Under the pieces are notes generated by a model. The model worked only from the letters and a program-made list of their open reading frames with translations. It had not been told where the DNA came from and did no database searches. The translations under genes were made by a program, and so were the position numbers. Shown one piece after another: positions 46,562 to 57,194 of a DNA stretch of 64,000 nt. Source of the stretch: Trissonchulus latispiculum (taxonomy: Eukaryota; Nematoda; Enoplea; Enoplida; Ironidae). The stretch spans positions 1 to 64,000 of the forward strand of contig JASAND010000480.1 in assembly GCA_030248195.1 (NCBI GenBank), read 5' to 3'. Position 1 is the stretch's first letter; each line of letters begins with the position of its first letter.

Positions 46562-49500
46562 TCATATGGTATAAAATAATACACGGGGGGAAACATTCTT
46601 TTTTCTGCTAATGAGCTGGCAGGCAGTTTTCATATCATCAAAAAGCTGCCATTGGCCATCACGGCGCCTCGCATAACAAAAGAAATGCCCGGGCTTCTGA
46701 GCGATGCAGGCTCGTAACGTGAAGGCAGTCCCGCAAATGGAAATGGCATCAGGTATCTTCTCAAGCCCCAATTAGTATAACTTTTCACGTCCGGTTCCTT
46801 GATCACCATCCTCCGCCGAGTCCTGAAGAGAATTAATACATTGGCAAACCAGCCAGAGATGTGGTTGTACATTTGACGATGAAACGGATCTTTGTCCGCT
46901 ACAGAAATAACGGATGGCTGGCTCCGTTTCGGTAAATGTTTCCTGGTGTGCAGTCGACGGAATCAAACAGCTCGAGCTGAATCTTCGTTTACACTGGGAA
47001 ATATATGGTCCAAATAACGTAGCCACTTGGAGTTCAAGCCCAGCTGACAAATCTGAAAGATTTCTGCAGGCTCCAAGATCCATAGTAACAGGAGTAATAA
47101 CTCTCCTTTCTTGAAGCGAAAGGACTGGACACTGGTTATCGCTGCAAATGCTAAGACGCTTCGAAAAACCGAAATCTACGACGGTCTCTATCATTTTTTC
47201 CACCGCCATGAAACAGTCCAGTGAAAAGACGGTTTCGTTCATTTCCAGGAAACGGTTGTAAAGAAGCTGCCCTCTTGCCTTGTATATGGAGATCATAGAT
47301 GTGTTGCTGGATGCCAGCTTCAAGAAATCTGACAGCTCTGACTGTTCGTCATGTACCACGGATCTGTACGCTTCCGAATCTGCCATGGCTACCAACACGG
47401 CAGAGGCGGCGCTATCAAAGCTACAGGTATTTTTTATTATTAGAGGGTGTTGCATTTTTGGCATACGAACCGCCTCCAGAAGCGTTCCGTTTTTCAGCAC
47501 TTTGATAGCAGTTGTTCCTGGTCGCAAATCAGGATTCTTGTTGAAATAAGTACGGGATCTTTTAGCTTTGGCTGAAGAACCATCCTCAGGTGTTCGTCTT
47601 TGCCAAGCTTCCTCTGCGTTCAAGTGGGCTAGCTCTGCATGAGGTCCACGATTATTCTCAGGACTGCACAAGTGACAAACGCCTTGTGCCCCGTAGCCTT
47701 TGTCTTCCTCAGAAATATCGCAGCAAATGGCATGGACTTTACGTTTGCAGACTTTGCACGAGTGGCTGCCATTATATGGCTGCCTGCACACACAGCAAAC
47801 GTTGTCCTGCAAAGGTAATGTTGCCGTCTCATTTTCAGGATCTGCACCGGATTGATCGTTTTGTGCATGGTTTCCAGAGTGGGTGACGTAAAGCGGCTCG
47901 ACATAACTCTGAAGATTTTGCCGAGCGATCTTAATTTTCAGCATGCCACTTAGATCCTCGTGGAATGACAAGAGGAATGCATCGATGCTTACTGGCAGTT
48001 TTTCTTTTGAGAGCAAAATTCGTTTCAGGTACCGATGACGAGATTCAACGCTGGCACTGCTTATGCGGCGTTCGCCCACTTGATAAAACTGAAGCAGCAC
48101 AGCTGAAACCATTGGAAAATGCTGCCAGACTATTCGAAGAATCGCTTCAGGCATGTCAGGATTATGATATGGATTTGAACTCCGCTAATTGGCTTATTTT
48201 TCAACAACAACTTCACCTCAGCAACGATCAGCTCAGCAATGCCTACAAATTTATTTTTCTTTGGCGATCTGATTGCTTCCAATTCCATGTCGTCTTCGAT
48301 ATCAATTTCCTCATCTTCATCCTGTTCACCAAGGGCAACTTCAACCTCTGACTCGACGTCTTCTGAACAGCATCGCAGTACCATTTCTACAGCTCCATTT
48401 GCAATAGCCGGACTCTCAGCTAATGATGCCGTGCAGATGCTCCTGAACAGGGATTCTCCCTCTTTCAAGGATGTTACCATAATCAATTGGGCGGCCGCGT
48501 ACAAATAAAACCGACGGACCTGTTTGGGTATTTCTTTCAAAGAAGGAATCAGAGCAACAAGATGGAGAGAATGAGCGCAATCATTACGAATCCATGTTGG
48601 AGGGAGTGTCATCCTGCTCCCTTGCAGTACCTCCCAGCAGGTGTCGAGATAGACATGCAGAGATCTTCCGTTGAAAGCTTCGGTACAAGCTCCCATAAGT
48701 GCTTTACTCTGGTCCATGACAGCAACTCTAGGTTCAGGTGCTCCTGACATCAGCCACTGCTTCAGCCAGTACGCTATGCCAGCTGTATGATGGCGCTGGC
48801 TCAGCATCTGAACAACGGGGCACCCGTTCGAAACGCCTGCGTAATACAGAATCCGTCTGCTTTTCTCCGCGATGTCAGGAATTGGGGCAACTAACTTTCC
48901 AGTTGCATCAAGAGCGAGAACTCCGCCTGATTCTGATTCCTTCACGTGTCGTTTGTATAGGGACATCTGTTCCTTTGTCCAGAAGTGAACAAAAAATCTG
49001 CCGATGCCAACGTCTTCATGGATGAAATCAGGAGCACATTCCTTGATTCTCATTACTGCTTTAAGGGGATCCGGATCTACTCTGGCGGCAAGTTTGGCTT
49101 TTGACACAACACGGCGTATCTGACTGGTCTTTGGCAACGTTGGGGGTTCAGCATCGCCGGTGTCCATCAACTGGTCCGCCATTTCATGCTGAATTAGGAT
49201 GGGGGATTTTATGGCTGCGCGCGCTTGGATTGCCTGGCATAATACCCCAGACACGGGTCTTTTTCGGTTGGGGTTGTGGGTGCCAGGTGAACCGGAGTAC
49301 AGAATGTTTACAGTGACGAGGCTATCTTCGTCGGGTCTGTTGAAAATAACCCCTCGCATTGTGCTGCCACAGCCCCCAATGTCATCTCTGTATGTCGCCA
49401 GAAAATCGGCATAGACGTCAGGACAGGGACCCGAATTAACCCAGTGCCTGTTGAAAGTCCACGTGCACGGGTCCTTCAAGTCCACAGACAAACGTTGAGC

Positions 49501-50575
49501 TACAACGTGATTCCATAAACCTTTCTTCAAAGTCCATCTTAATCTTTTCCCTCTGTTCGGATCATATACGTACGAAGGGGCTGGGGAGATGCTGGACCAG
49601 TCATTTCTTGACAGCTGTACGGTTGCCTCTATCATTTCCTCTTCAGTAGGATCATCACAGGGAATACTTTCCTAAAATAATATAGATTACGCATAATGCT
49701 AACGCATAACGCATGCTGATAACAAGAAGAAAATTCGCACCGGGGGGGGCGAAATTTTTTGGGTTTTGGCCCATTTTTCTATTTCCTTAATTTTTTCTAC
49801 CTGTGAATCGCAAAGCAGCGGAGGGCGCCCCCCGCCTCCCCCTGGATCCTCCCCTGCTTGGAGAAACGTACTAAAGCGAAAACGGCGTTCCGAGAGAAAC
49901 CCATCATCGAGAAAAACCCACTTTTAAAAATTCTAGACCTGACGAAAGTTCTACTGTTACATGCGTACATGCGCTACTTTTACCTTTTACTTTGTTTTAG
50001 ATACCCTGTCCTGATATGTACATACGTATATATATATAATTTCGTGATCCACGTGAATAGATTGGAAATAATGATATCTCAAATTGTGTACGGACAGTAT
50101 CTTTGTCACTCTTATATACATCTGCTGTTTTATGAAAGCAAAAGAGTGATAAGGGGCTGCTTTTACGCAGTGTATATATCGGGAACGGATTCATATACCT
50201 ACCTTTCATTAAAGAGTCGGAATGCTGTACATATGAACCAAAACGGGTAAGTAGGCCTCAATATTACTAATTATTTTATAACCAACTTACTTTATTACAC
50301 TTTTCTGATTCCAAGTTCATAAGGTCTGTGAGCACATCCTGGACATTGCGCCTGTTCTGAGCAATCTGGTCATAACACCATTTCACTGTAACACTTTCAG
50401 GTAATTCCAAAGAAAGCGCAGTCCAACTGTCGTGGTTCCTCCACGATAAGACAGAAATCAAACTAGACCCATGATTAAATTCAATGACTTTATGTTTCAA
50501 AGCTAATTCAGCTAGGCGGAGGACTTGCGCATTAGGATCGCTGCCTAGCTTGTTCCAGGTAGATGCCGCGGGCAT
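46562..50575 (-). CDS. MULE-encoded DDE transposase with PHD finger and USP-like protease domain
   Basis: Read right to left. Exon 1 (50,575-50,291) joins exon 2 (from 49,671) through a consensus intron, AATAAA|gtaagt...ttattttag|GAA, in phase 0. Exon 2 holds a transposase-like core with VLALDATGK and VAVMDQSKALM, two candidate catalytic Asp, then IRNDCAHSLH, and later a VESRHRYLKR motif typical after MULE cores. Next comes a perfect PHD pattern, C-x2-C-x9-C-x2-C-x4-H-x2-C-x15-C-x2-C. A USP-like domain follows: KNTCSFDS (Cys box), paired Cys of a zinc ribbon, and KPGHFFCYARRRDGQW...FDD (His box). Frame breaks occur at 48,155-48,187 and about 46,890-46,960, and a further frame change at about 46,760. 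These could be unseen introns, errors or decay. A poly(A) signal lies at 46,467-46,472. The acceptor-like ggttacag just before the first ATG means an upstream exon is possible. Confidence 0.85.
46772..48187 (-). CDS. MULE gene, PHD finger and USP-like domain
   Basis: The open frame usable after the shift reads SNPYHNPDMPEAILRIVWQH, the end of the transposase region. It then codes the PHD finger (CCVCRQPY to GVCHLCSP) and the USP-like Cys box and zinc-ribbon region. The last roughly 45 residues of this frame are probably out of register: another frame there reads QPSVISVADKDPFHRQMYNH, followed by a third frame with the His box up to the stop at 46,562. In USP enzymes the Cys and His boxes form the protease active site. 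Confidence 0.8.
48130..49671 (-). CDS. MULE gene exon 2, transposase core
   Basis: Open from the splice acceptor at 49,671 to a stop at 48,130; the coding path should leave this frame at 48,155-48,187. Before the DDE-like core there is a segment with CGSTMRG...GTHNPNRKRPVSG, loosely like the closing part of a GCM/FLYWCH-type DNA-binding finger (C...H-x-H with trailing basic residues). This resemblance is tentative. The core D-x-n-D spacing is 64 residues. An acidic tract (GEQDEDEEIDIEDDMELE) sits near the end. Confidence 0.85.
   Translation of the reverse strand, partial: ESIPCDDPTEEEMIEATVQLSRNDWSSISPAPSYVYDPNRGKRLRWTLKKGLWNHVVAQRLSVDLKDPCTWTFNRHWVNSGPCPDVYADFLATYRDDIGGCGSTMRGVIFNRPDEDSLVTVNILYSGSPGTHNPNRKRPVSGVLCQAIQARAAIKSPILIQHEMADQLMDTGDAEPPTLPKTSQIRRVVSKAKLAARVDPDPLKAVMRIKECAPDFIHEDVGIGRFFVHFWTKEQMSLYKRHVKESESGGVLALDATGKLVAPIPDIAEKSRRILYYAGVSNGCPVVQMLSQRHHTAGIAYWLKQWLMSGAPEPRVAVMDQSKALMGACTEAFNGRSLHVYLDTCWEVLQGSRMTLPPTWIRNDCAHSLHLVALIPSLKEIPKQVRRFYLYAAAQLIMVTSLKEGESLFRSICTASLAESPAIANGAVEMVLRCCSEDVESEVEVALGEQDEDEEIDIEDDMELEAIRSPKKNKFVGIAELIVAEVKLLLKNKPISGVQIHIIILTCLKRFFE
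49672..50290 (-). other. Intron of the MULE gene (619 bp)
   Basis: The donor AAA|gtaagttggt and acceptor ttattttag|G preserve phase 0. A C-rich/G-rich patch (CGCACCGGGGGGGGCG) lies inside. Its presence shows the transposon gene is spliced by the host. Confidence 0.85.
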
Positions 50576-50631
50576 TCTGTAACCAAAGAGTATTTTATAA
50601 AGGCTCGATTCAAGTATATATTAGTGATGGG

Positions 50632-50700
50632 CACTGGATATCCGGATAATTTTTATATCCGGATAATATCTGATTTGAGAAAAATATCCGTATACATTTC
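50632..50700. repeat. Possible hAT end fragment
   Basis: TAGTGATGGGCACTGGATAT, followed by CCGGATAA repeats in both orientations (TATCCGGATAAT), looks like one end of a hAT-type element. No matching right end was found. Confidence 0.4.
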
Positions 50701-51190
50701 AGTCAAAACAATGAAAAATTAGCAAATTTTTGACAAAAATTTGAAAAATTGTAAAATATTTTTCAAAAATTCCTCTGAAAATATTTTTGAAACGAAGGTT
50801 GCGGCTTGGCTGCATATAAATGGAACATATATAAATGCTTGTGTATGAGTATATATTACGTATAGTCAAGCGAGAAAATCCACTTTTCGAACCTGAATTT
50901 TCGACTGGTTTGGGCTATCACGAATTCGATGCTATATTTAAGCCGGCCTAAGGCTCGCACTGAGCTTTCTGATGAAGTAAAATGGGCGCTGTCGTTTTGG
51001 AGATATTGAAAATTCACCTTGTTGGAAAAACGGAGTGCTTGAATGCTTAGAATTCTCGAAAACACCGGCGATTGTGGTTTTTTTACCACTTGGCTATATT
51101 ATGTTTCTATTTATATGCTACTACCTTCATTGCCACCAATAAATCAAGTAACAAGCCAATAAATCAAGCAAACTAAACATATGCATGCGC

Positions 51191-51225
51191 ACTAGGGATG
51201 CACCGGGGCCGGGGCAGGCCCGAGT
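51191..51225. repeat. Fragment of TAGRGATGCACC family
   Basis: TAGGGATGCACCGGGGCCGG resembles the left end at 56,892. No right end is visible nearby. Confidence 0.5.
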
Positions 51226-52269
51226 TCACTCCAAATTTGTGCTAACGTTTAATGTCAGCGTACGTACGTACATATATGTTTATACGTAAATAAATGAACC
51301 CACTTTCTTATACTACTTTCATAGGGAAGAAGGGACGGGTACTGAAATAAAATAGCTTGTTTCTAATCCACGGAAAAATCTTTGATTAATCGCATCTTGT
51401 GATAATGTTCTGGCTGGTACTCACTGTAATGCGCAAAGTTTCAGCCGATTCTGCCACAGTAATTCGAAGTAATTGGCTCACATCTTCGAAATGGCACCAA
51501 ATAACAGGGACAATATTGATAATGTAATATAGCACTGCGAACGCAGGAATTAACGAAATCAAGTCATTTTTACATAAGTTAAAGACAGATATTTGGAGTA
51601 TTAATTGGAGCAAAGTTGGGTTCATTTGATAAACCACAGCTCATTAGATGTTAGTTAACCTCCACCCGCATACACCTGCAACACCAAATTTTTCGCACTT
51701 TGATTGTATCTCACAGAAAAGTATACATTGATCTAAGGATTATTTTACCCGATATCAAAGCAATGTATGTCAGAACTATTTCTGGAAAATTTGGGTACCG
51801 TACCTTGCCCATAGCGATCAGGGCGAGGCGAAGTTTGTGTACGAGCCATGTCGACCTTTGGACCGACAACACCAACTTCTGATGGCTCCACAGGACGCTG
51901 TGCTGCATGAAATTCTTTCAAACTTTAAACTATTTTACACTGAACCTAATACTATTATGTGGCAAAAGACTAGCTAGCTTTTCCAACATCGAACTTTTAG
52001 TGAAATTCGTAGCCCCCCCTTAAGAACTCCACAAATAAATCACTGCAGTTTTAAAGACAGCATTCGACAACTTACCCAACATAGAAGAATGTCCATCTAT
52101 ATATCTACGTCAATATTAGCTGGATTTGGCTTCGACTGTTTCTTATCTGACCGGCAATTAGCATTATGCATATACGTATGTATCCATCAAAAGAACCGTC
52201 ACACCATGCCCCTGTTTGTATTTATGCAAACTTATCATGCAAACATAGCATTTGCAATGCATAAATCAA

Positions 52270-53020
52270 GCAGAGACTGAGCATGAACGGCATAAAGAGT
52301 ATAAACGTATATATATATATTCGTAGGTATACACTTATTATATATATAATGCAATCAAATAATTCCACTTCGGCAATATGCAAAAGGTAAAAAATCCAGA
52401 AAGAGTAGGCATATATACAAACGTTCAAATCCTGAAATACAAAATAGTACAATATCGATATAACACAGGGAAGCAGTTTTCGGAACTTCACACAGGGCTT
52501 AGAAGTTATAATTTTCCAAAAAATTGGGCCACTCAGTAACGGTAAATGTATGTGACCTAAGGGGAGAAAATACAATTTTGAAGTAGAAACGACAAAAAGA
52601 GGCCTACTGGTTTATAAAAACGGATTTGGGTGGGAGGGCTGCATCACTGTCCTGTCTACGTAAGCAAAAGCCATGCAAAAACTAGTGCGTCAGCGTCTGA
52701 GCAAAAACGCAAAATTGCAGCAAATACATTCCGAACGCAAAAACGAAAATATACATCATGCGTAAGAAAGCGTAGCGAAAAGTGGCACTTATAAGCATTT
52801 ATATATCTATGAAGCTTGCAAACCGACAAACTAGTCTTGGCGACCCCAACCCCCCTGACTTTCAGATATCACAACCCACGCTCAAACAAATATTTGGCCA
52901 AACAGTGCCCAAAAATTGCAAAAGTTGAGAACTTAGGCTGTTTTTGGTAATTTTACCGGGGGGGATAGTCAAATCTCCGTTACGCATATGCATAATGCCT
53001 TATCCTCATGTTCTGTGATG
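52270..53020. other. MULE interior with no recognised feature
   Basis: AT-rich, with short ATATAT runs at 52,310-52,345. No gene recognised. Confidence 0.4.
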
Positions 53021-53026
53021 CATCCA

Positions 53027-53945
53027 TAGGTGTAACGGAGATTTGGGGTGGGGGAGGGGCTCCCCCAACATTTTCTGGGGGTCTCCTCTAGAGACCCCCA
53101 ACCCCCCAGGACCAGTGGCGGATCCAGGATTTCGAAAAGGGAGGGCCCCCCAAAATTTGGGATGGGGCAAAAAACAAACAAATATCGGTAGTTTTACAGA
53201 AGTGAAGAAAGTATGAAAGAAATTCACGAAATCAGATCATATTCAAGATCAAGTAAAATTTGCTTCATTTTCAGAAAATTTTTATTAATTTCAGCTAAAA
53301 AATTTCGACTATCGAGCAGGCCCTAAACCTCAAAGGGAGGGGCCCAAATATCAAAGCATTGGTGTGGCTGGCGAAAAAAGTGGGGGAGGGGGTTTGAAAA
53401 AAGTAGGGGGGGTTTGGCGAAAAAAGGGGGATGGGGGTCGCCAAAAGTCAATTTGGGGGGAGGGGTAAGAAAAATTTTCGAGGGGGGGGGGTTGGCGAAA
53501 AATCGGTTTTTCGTCCAAAAACTGAAAAATTTTCTCCATTTTAAGCAATTTTGGGCGATTTTTAGCGTAATTTAAGCAAAGTTTAGAAATTTTTCGCTTA
53601 TTTTCATCAATTTTTCAAAAAATTCAAAAATTTCGGCTAAAAATTTTCAAAAATTTAGGCTGGGGTTTGAACATTTTTAGGGGGGGGGCCGGCCGAAGGC
53701 CGATTTGGGGGGAGGGGTAGTAAAAATTTTTTAGGGGGGGTTGGCGACCCCTCCATTTGGGGGAGGGGTCCCCCCACCCCACCCCCCCCCCCCCTAACAC
53801 ACCTATGTATCAAAGGGAGGGGACCGGGGACCGAGGCCCCCCTGGATCCGCCACTGCCAAGGAACCTCCCAACCCTCCCCCAAAAAGTTTTTCTATTTTT
53901 ATGCCAAAAAATCGCATTTTCGGCAGTTTCTAGAATATGTGTACC
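53027..53945 (-). mobile_element. MITE with CATAGGTGTAACG end, interrupted by another MITE
   Basis: On the minus strand the sequence runs ATAGAAAAACTTTTTGGGGG, (insert), GTCCTGGGGGGTTGGGGG, CCCCAAATCTCCGTTACACCTATG. The uninterrupted relative at 55,140-55,294 has the same order without the insert, so the latter is an empty-site reference. Confidence 0.75.
53113..53856. mobile_element. hAT-like MITE with CAGTGGCGGATCCAGG ends
   Basis: The ends CAGTGGCGGATCCAGGAT and CCTGGATCCGCCACTG are inverted. The flanking 8-mers CCCAGGAC and CCAAGGAA agree at six of eight positions. The empty relative at 55,215 reads GTCCTGGG, matching the left copy. Its interior carries further G-rich MITE-like material. 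Another right end of this family is at 57,930-57,945. Confidence 0.85.
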
Positions 53946-54659
53946 TAGTTAGCCCCCTGTGAGACACCCGACGGGGAGGCCAAACCCCCCTACCTGACCT
54001 CAACTACTCCCCCAAGCCGAGCGCAAATCCCCCTCCCTCCTAAAATTTGGTCCAAACAAAGTAAAAAATGCAAAATTCTTGAAACGTTTTTCGCAATTTC
54101 TGAAAATTTTTGAAAAAATTCGAAAAAATGGCTATATAATATACGCAATTATAAACCACAATCTGGGCTAATTTAGGCATATTTTAGAAAAAATTGTCAA
54201 TTTTCAAGGCCAAGTTTCGAATGCGAAAACTATTGACAGAAGCTTTATAGTACGTTTAATGTATTGTATGTATGTATTTAGCTAAAAAGACTTCAGTACA
54301 GTTTAGGGGGGTTCCCCCTCCCCCAAATTTCGGATTTTGGTGGGGTCCCCCGAGCCAAATTTGGGCCTTCTACTCCCCCCCCAACCCAAACAGGTGGTAC
54401 ACCTCTGCCATTCAGGTCAGGCCCTTTACATATAATATAGTTTAGTATCTTTTCTGTAAGACATAGTAAATTCATCATTTGACAGTGGTTTTAAACTCGA
54501 AAACTTGATCGCAAGCATATTTACAAGTCCAAAAGAAGGTCAATATTGAGTCAGAAACTCCATAATACAGTTAAAAACGTGTATTTCTTCTCGCAAAAAT
54601 AAACACTAAGACAACATCTGGACTTTTCTGAAAACTTTTACAAAATTTACCCTAAAAAT

Positions 54660-54880
54660 ACCCGAATTTTGGCTATTACTACCCCCCCCCGAGGGGACGT
54701 CCCACCAAAAAGTTTTGGGGGTGTTGGAAAAAGGGCTGCCCCCCCTCACCGCCTTACACCTATGACCATAGGTGTAAGGTGGGGGGGTAGCACCTCTCCA
54801 ACCCTTTTTTCGACCCTCCCCCAAAACATTTTTGGGGGGACGTCCCCCCCCATAGGGGGTAGTAGGACCATAGGTAGGGG
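54660..54880. repeat. Head-to-head MITE ends (palindromic)
   Basis: CTTACACCTATG directly abuts CATAGGTGTAAG (54,756-54,779) with a two-base overlap. The flanks are inverted too (GGGGGACGTCCC motifs at 54,695 and 54,838). Confidence 0.7.
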
Positions 54881-55139
54881 GGAGTAGTCGCGCCGAAGGC
54901 GAGAAAATTGGCCAAATTTTGCGTATTTTTAGGGTAAATTTTGCAAAAATTTTTAAAAATATCCAAATTTTTTGCTTACAGTGTTTATTATTGTGAGAAA
55001 TACACGTTTTTACCTGTATTATGGACTTTCTGACTCAATATTGACCTTATTTTGGACATAGAAACATGTTGGCAAACAAGTTTGCGAGTTTAAAACTAAT
55101 GTCTAATGTTAAAATTACTTCATGGCTGAATGTTTTTTG

Positions 55140-55294
55140 AAATTAGAAACGGTTGAAAATGCGATTTTTGGCATAAAAATAGAAAAACTTTTTGGGGGAG
55201 GGTTGGGGGGGGTCCTGGGGGTTGGGGGTCTCCAGACGGCCCCCCCAAAAGAAGTTGGGGGAGCCTCCCCCACCCCAAATCTGCGTTACACCTA
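55140..55294 (+). mobile_element. MITE relative (empty-site copy), right end GTTACACCTATG
   Basis: Same family as 53,027-53,945 but uninterrupted: ATAGAAAAACTTTTTGGGGG, GGTCCTGGGGGTTGGGGGTC, then ACCCCAAATCTGCGTTACAC. The left terminus was not resolved. Confidence 0.65.
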
Positions 55295-55442
55295 TGCCTA
55301 TGACTGTATCCCATCCCCGTTCCACTGTTCACCGGGAAAGCCAGAGATTAGCTAAATAAGTACAATTACTTACATGAAAGTGTTCAATTCACAATATTTC
55401 GGATTGATGAGTTTGCAAACTTAAAGACAGAAGTAAATGACA

Positions 55443-55687
55443 ATTCACTTCATGGATCAAAGAGCATACCATATAATTAAATTTTAGGCAAAGTTTAATC
55501 ATCTGACTCAAAAAGTGGTGTGTAGCGTTGCACCCTAGCACACCAGAACATTTCCTTCAATATTTCCTTAGTTAGAAGCGGATCAAAGGCAAAAACAAGG
55601 TGGATCAAGAAGTTCTCTATATAAGTATTATGACTCAAACGAACATGACCTTGACTCATGTCATGGGTGTGCTAAGGGTACCTACGT
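55443..55687 (-). repeat. MULE terminal inverted repeat, right
   Basis: Inverse of the left arm, with roughly 85-90% identity by eye over its length and full identity at the outer 37 bp. It ends ...TAAGGGTACCTACGT, immediately followed by the 9-bp duplication. Confidence 0.93.
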
Positions 55688-55696
55688 TTCCTTTAG

Positions 55697-56890
55697 TGGC
55701 ATTCAATGGATAGTACATAAGGTCACTCTGCAACCTTTTAAAAAATTGTTCGAAACTGAAAATGCTTGCTCAAGAAATTTTCAAACATTATTCTGGAAAA
55801 GTCCTGGTGACTAAACTAAAGTAATCCTAGGTTGTAACAGAACGTTTAGTGGACAGCTTATATATAATTTCGTTTAGTTTTTGTTATTCAGAATGTAGTA
55901 ATCCCAGGTCAGTTATTGGAGTGAATCCGAAAACATCCGAAAAACTCAACAGTTAAAATCCTCGCTTCTAATTCAATTGTTGGAGGTTTTACAGGTATAC
56001 GCTCACAGGTGGACAAGGAAGTACCTTTGGAAATACCTTTGGAACTTTGGATATCCTAACTCCTTTGTAGCTGATGAGTTTGTTGCTGTGTCATCTGTCG
56101 TTATCTAGTGTTGTGGAATTTTAACGTCGCCATACGTATCCAGAGGCCTCTGCCCTCTACCAGGCTAAACGCGCTTTCGAGAGAGCCGACCAGTGCATAA
56201 TTACAGCATATTCAAAAACTTGATTATTTTTTAATTTCTGAAGATTGACTTAATGGATGAGCCCGGTGATATATACTCCGTTAGGCGCACACCTTACAAT
56301 ATTTTGCAGTTAACAGAAATGCTCTACACTGGTAGGCACACTCCTTACAATTTTTCGCAGTTGACAGAAATGCACACGTTACAAAACTGAGGGTTTACTG
56401 TAAAAACGCTCTTCTCCGGTAAGCGCACACCTTAAAAACTGAGGGTTTACTGTAAAACGCTCTTCTCCGGTAGGCGCACACTTTACAAAATTAAAGGTTT
56501 ACTGTAATACTCTCTACTCCGGGAGGCGCACACCATACAAATACAGATTTCTTGTCGTCTTTAGCTTGGCGAACTCTCTTTTCATTTTGAACTTTTGGCG
56601 CAAATACTTACTTATAAATTAATAATTATGAAGTAACGTCAGTAGGTATTAAGTAATGAATTACACGTATAATAGCGCCCACATAAACACTATTGCATAG
56701 CTTTTACAAATTAATCACCGCAACATTACAAACAGGTGTAAATTTACACTTGTTTGTACATTTACATTTACATTTAACACCTAAAATTGTAAGGTGTGCG
56801 CTTAACGGAGTATCACCGATGAGTCCTTAGTCATTAGCTTTGTAACATGAGTCTTTATTCGAAACTACATGACCCCAACATGAATTTCTC
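55697..56890. other. Interior of the hAT-like element; short repeats only
   Basis: Contains several imperfect units around GGTAGGCGCACACCTTACAA (56,280-56,540), with an inverse near 56,787 (TAAGGTGTGCGCTTAACGGA). No coding sequence recognised. Confidence 0.5.
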
Positions 56891-56891
56891 G

Positions 56892-57194
56892 TAGAGATGC
56901 ACCGGGCCGGGTCCGAGGCCGGGGCCTAAAAATTGGGGGTCTATGTTAATAGGAGAATTTTTTAAAATTCAGATTTTGCTATAATTTTAAGTATCGACGT
57001 AATTACTATTGTTGTTTTCATTCAAATCGATGAGAAATATAACGAGCGGTCTGTACCAATTTAAGTTAATTTTTACTTTTAAAATTCCAAAATTTTGGCT
57101 AAAAATTGCAAAAAAATACAAATTTTGGTCCCGGTCGGCGCCTGGGCGTAACCACCGAGACTGACATCGGGACCCAATCCCAGATGCATCCCTA
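56892..57194. mobile_element. hAT-like MITE (TAGRGATGCACC family)
   Basis: The left end TAGAGATGCACCGGGCCGG and right end CCCAGATGCATCCCTA are inverted repeats with GC-rich subterminal zones. The 8-mers outside do not match, so the boundaries or history are uncertain. Confidence 0.7.

Larger units (their letters stand above)
45000..55687 (-). mobile_element. Mutator-like (MULE) DNA transposon encoding transposase-PHD-USP protein
   Basis: Perfect 9-bp duplications TTCCTTTAG at 44,991-44,999 and 55,688-55,696 bracket inverted repeats of about 245 bp (45,000-45,246 and 55,443-55,687), identical over the first 37 bp (ACGTAGGTACCCTTAGCACA...). A 9-bp duplication and long terminal repeats are hallmarks of Mutator-like elements, and the gene inside carries a DDE transposase-like core. 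The remaining length, mainly the 5' side of the gene, is filled with later MITE insertions. By the target-duplication criterion the element is complete at its ends. Confidence 0.9.

Noticed and set aside
48239..49414. Plus-strand frames across the transposase region
   Set aside because: Shadows of the minus-strand MULE gene, which has clear motifs and splice sites.
50580..50600. TATA box (TTTATAAAAT) for the MULE gene
   Set aside because: It lies only about 15-20 bp upstream of the first ATG, too close for a normal start site; the adjacent ggttacag looks more like a splice acceptor.
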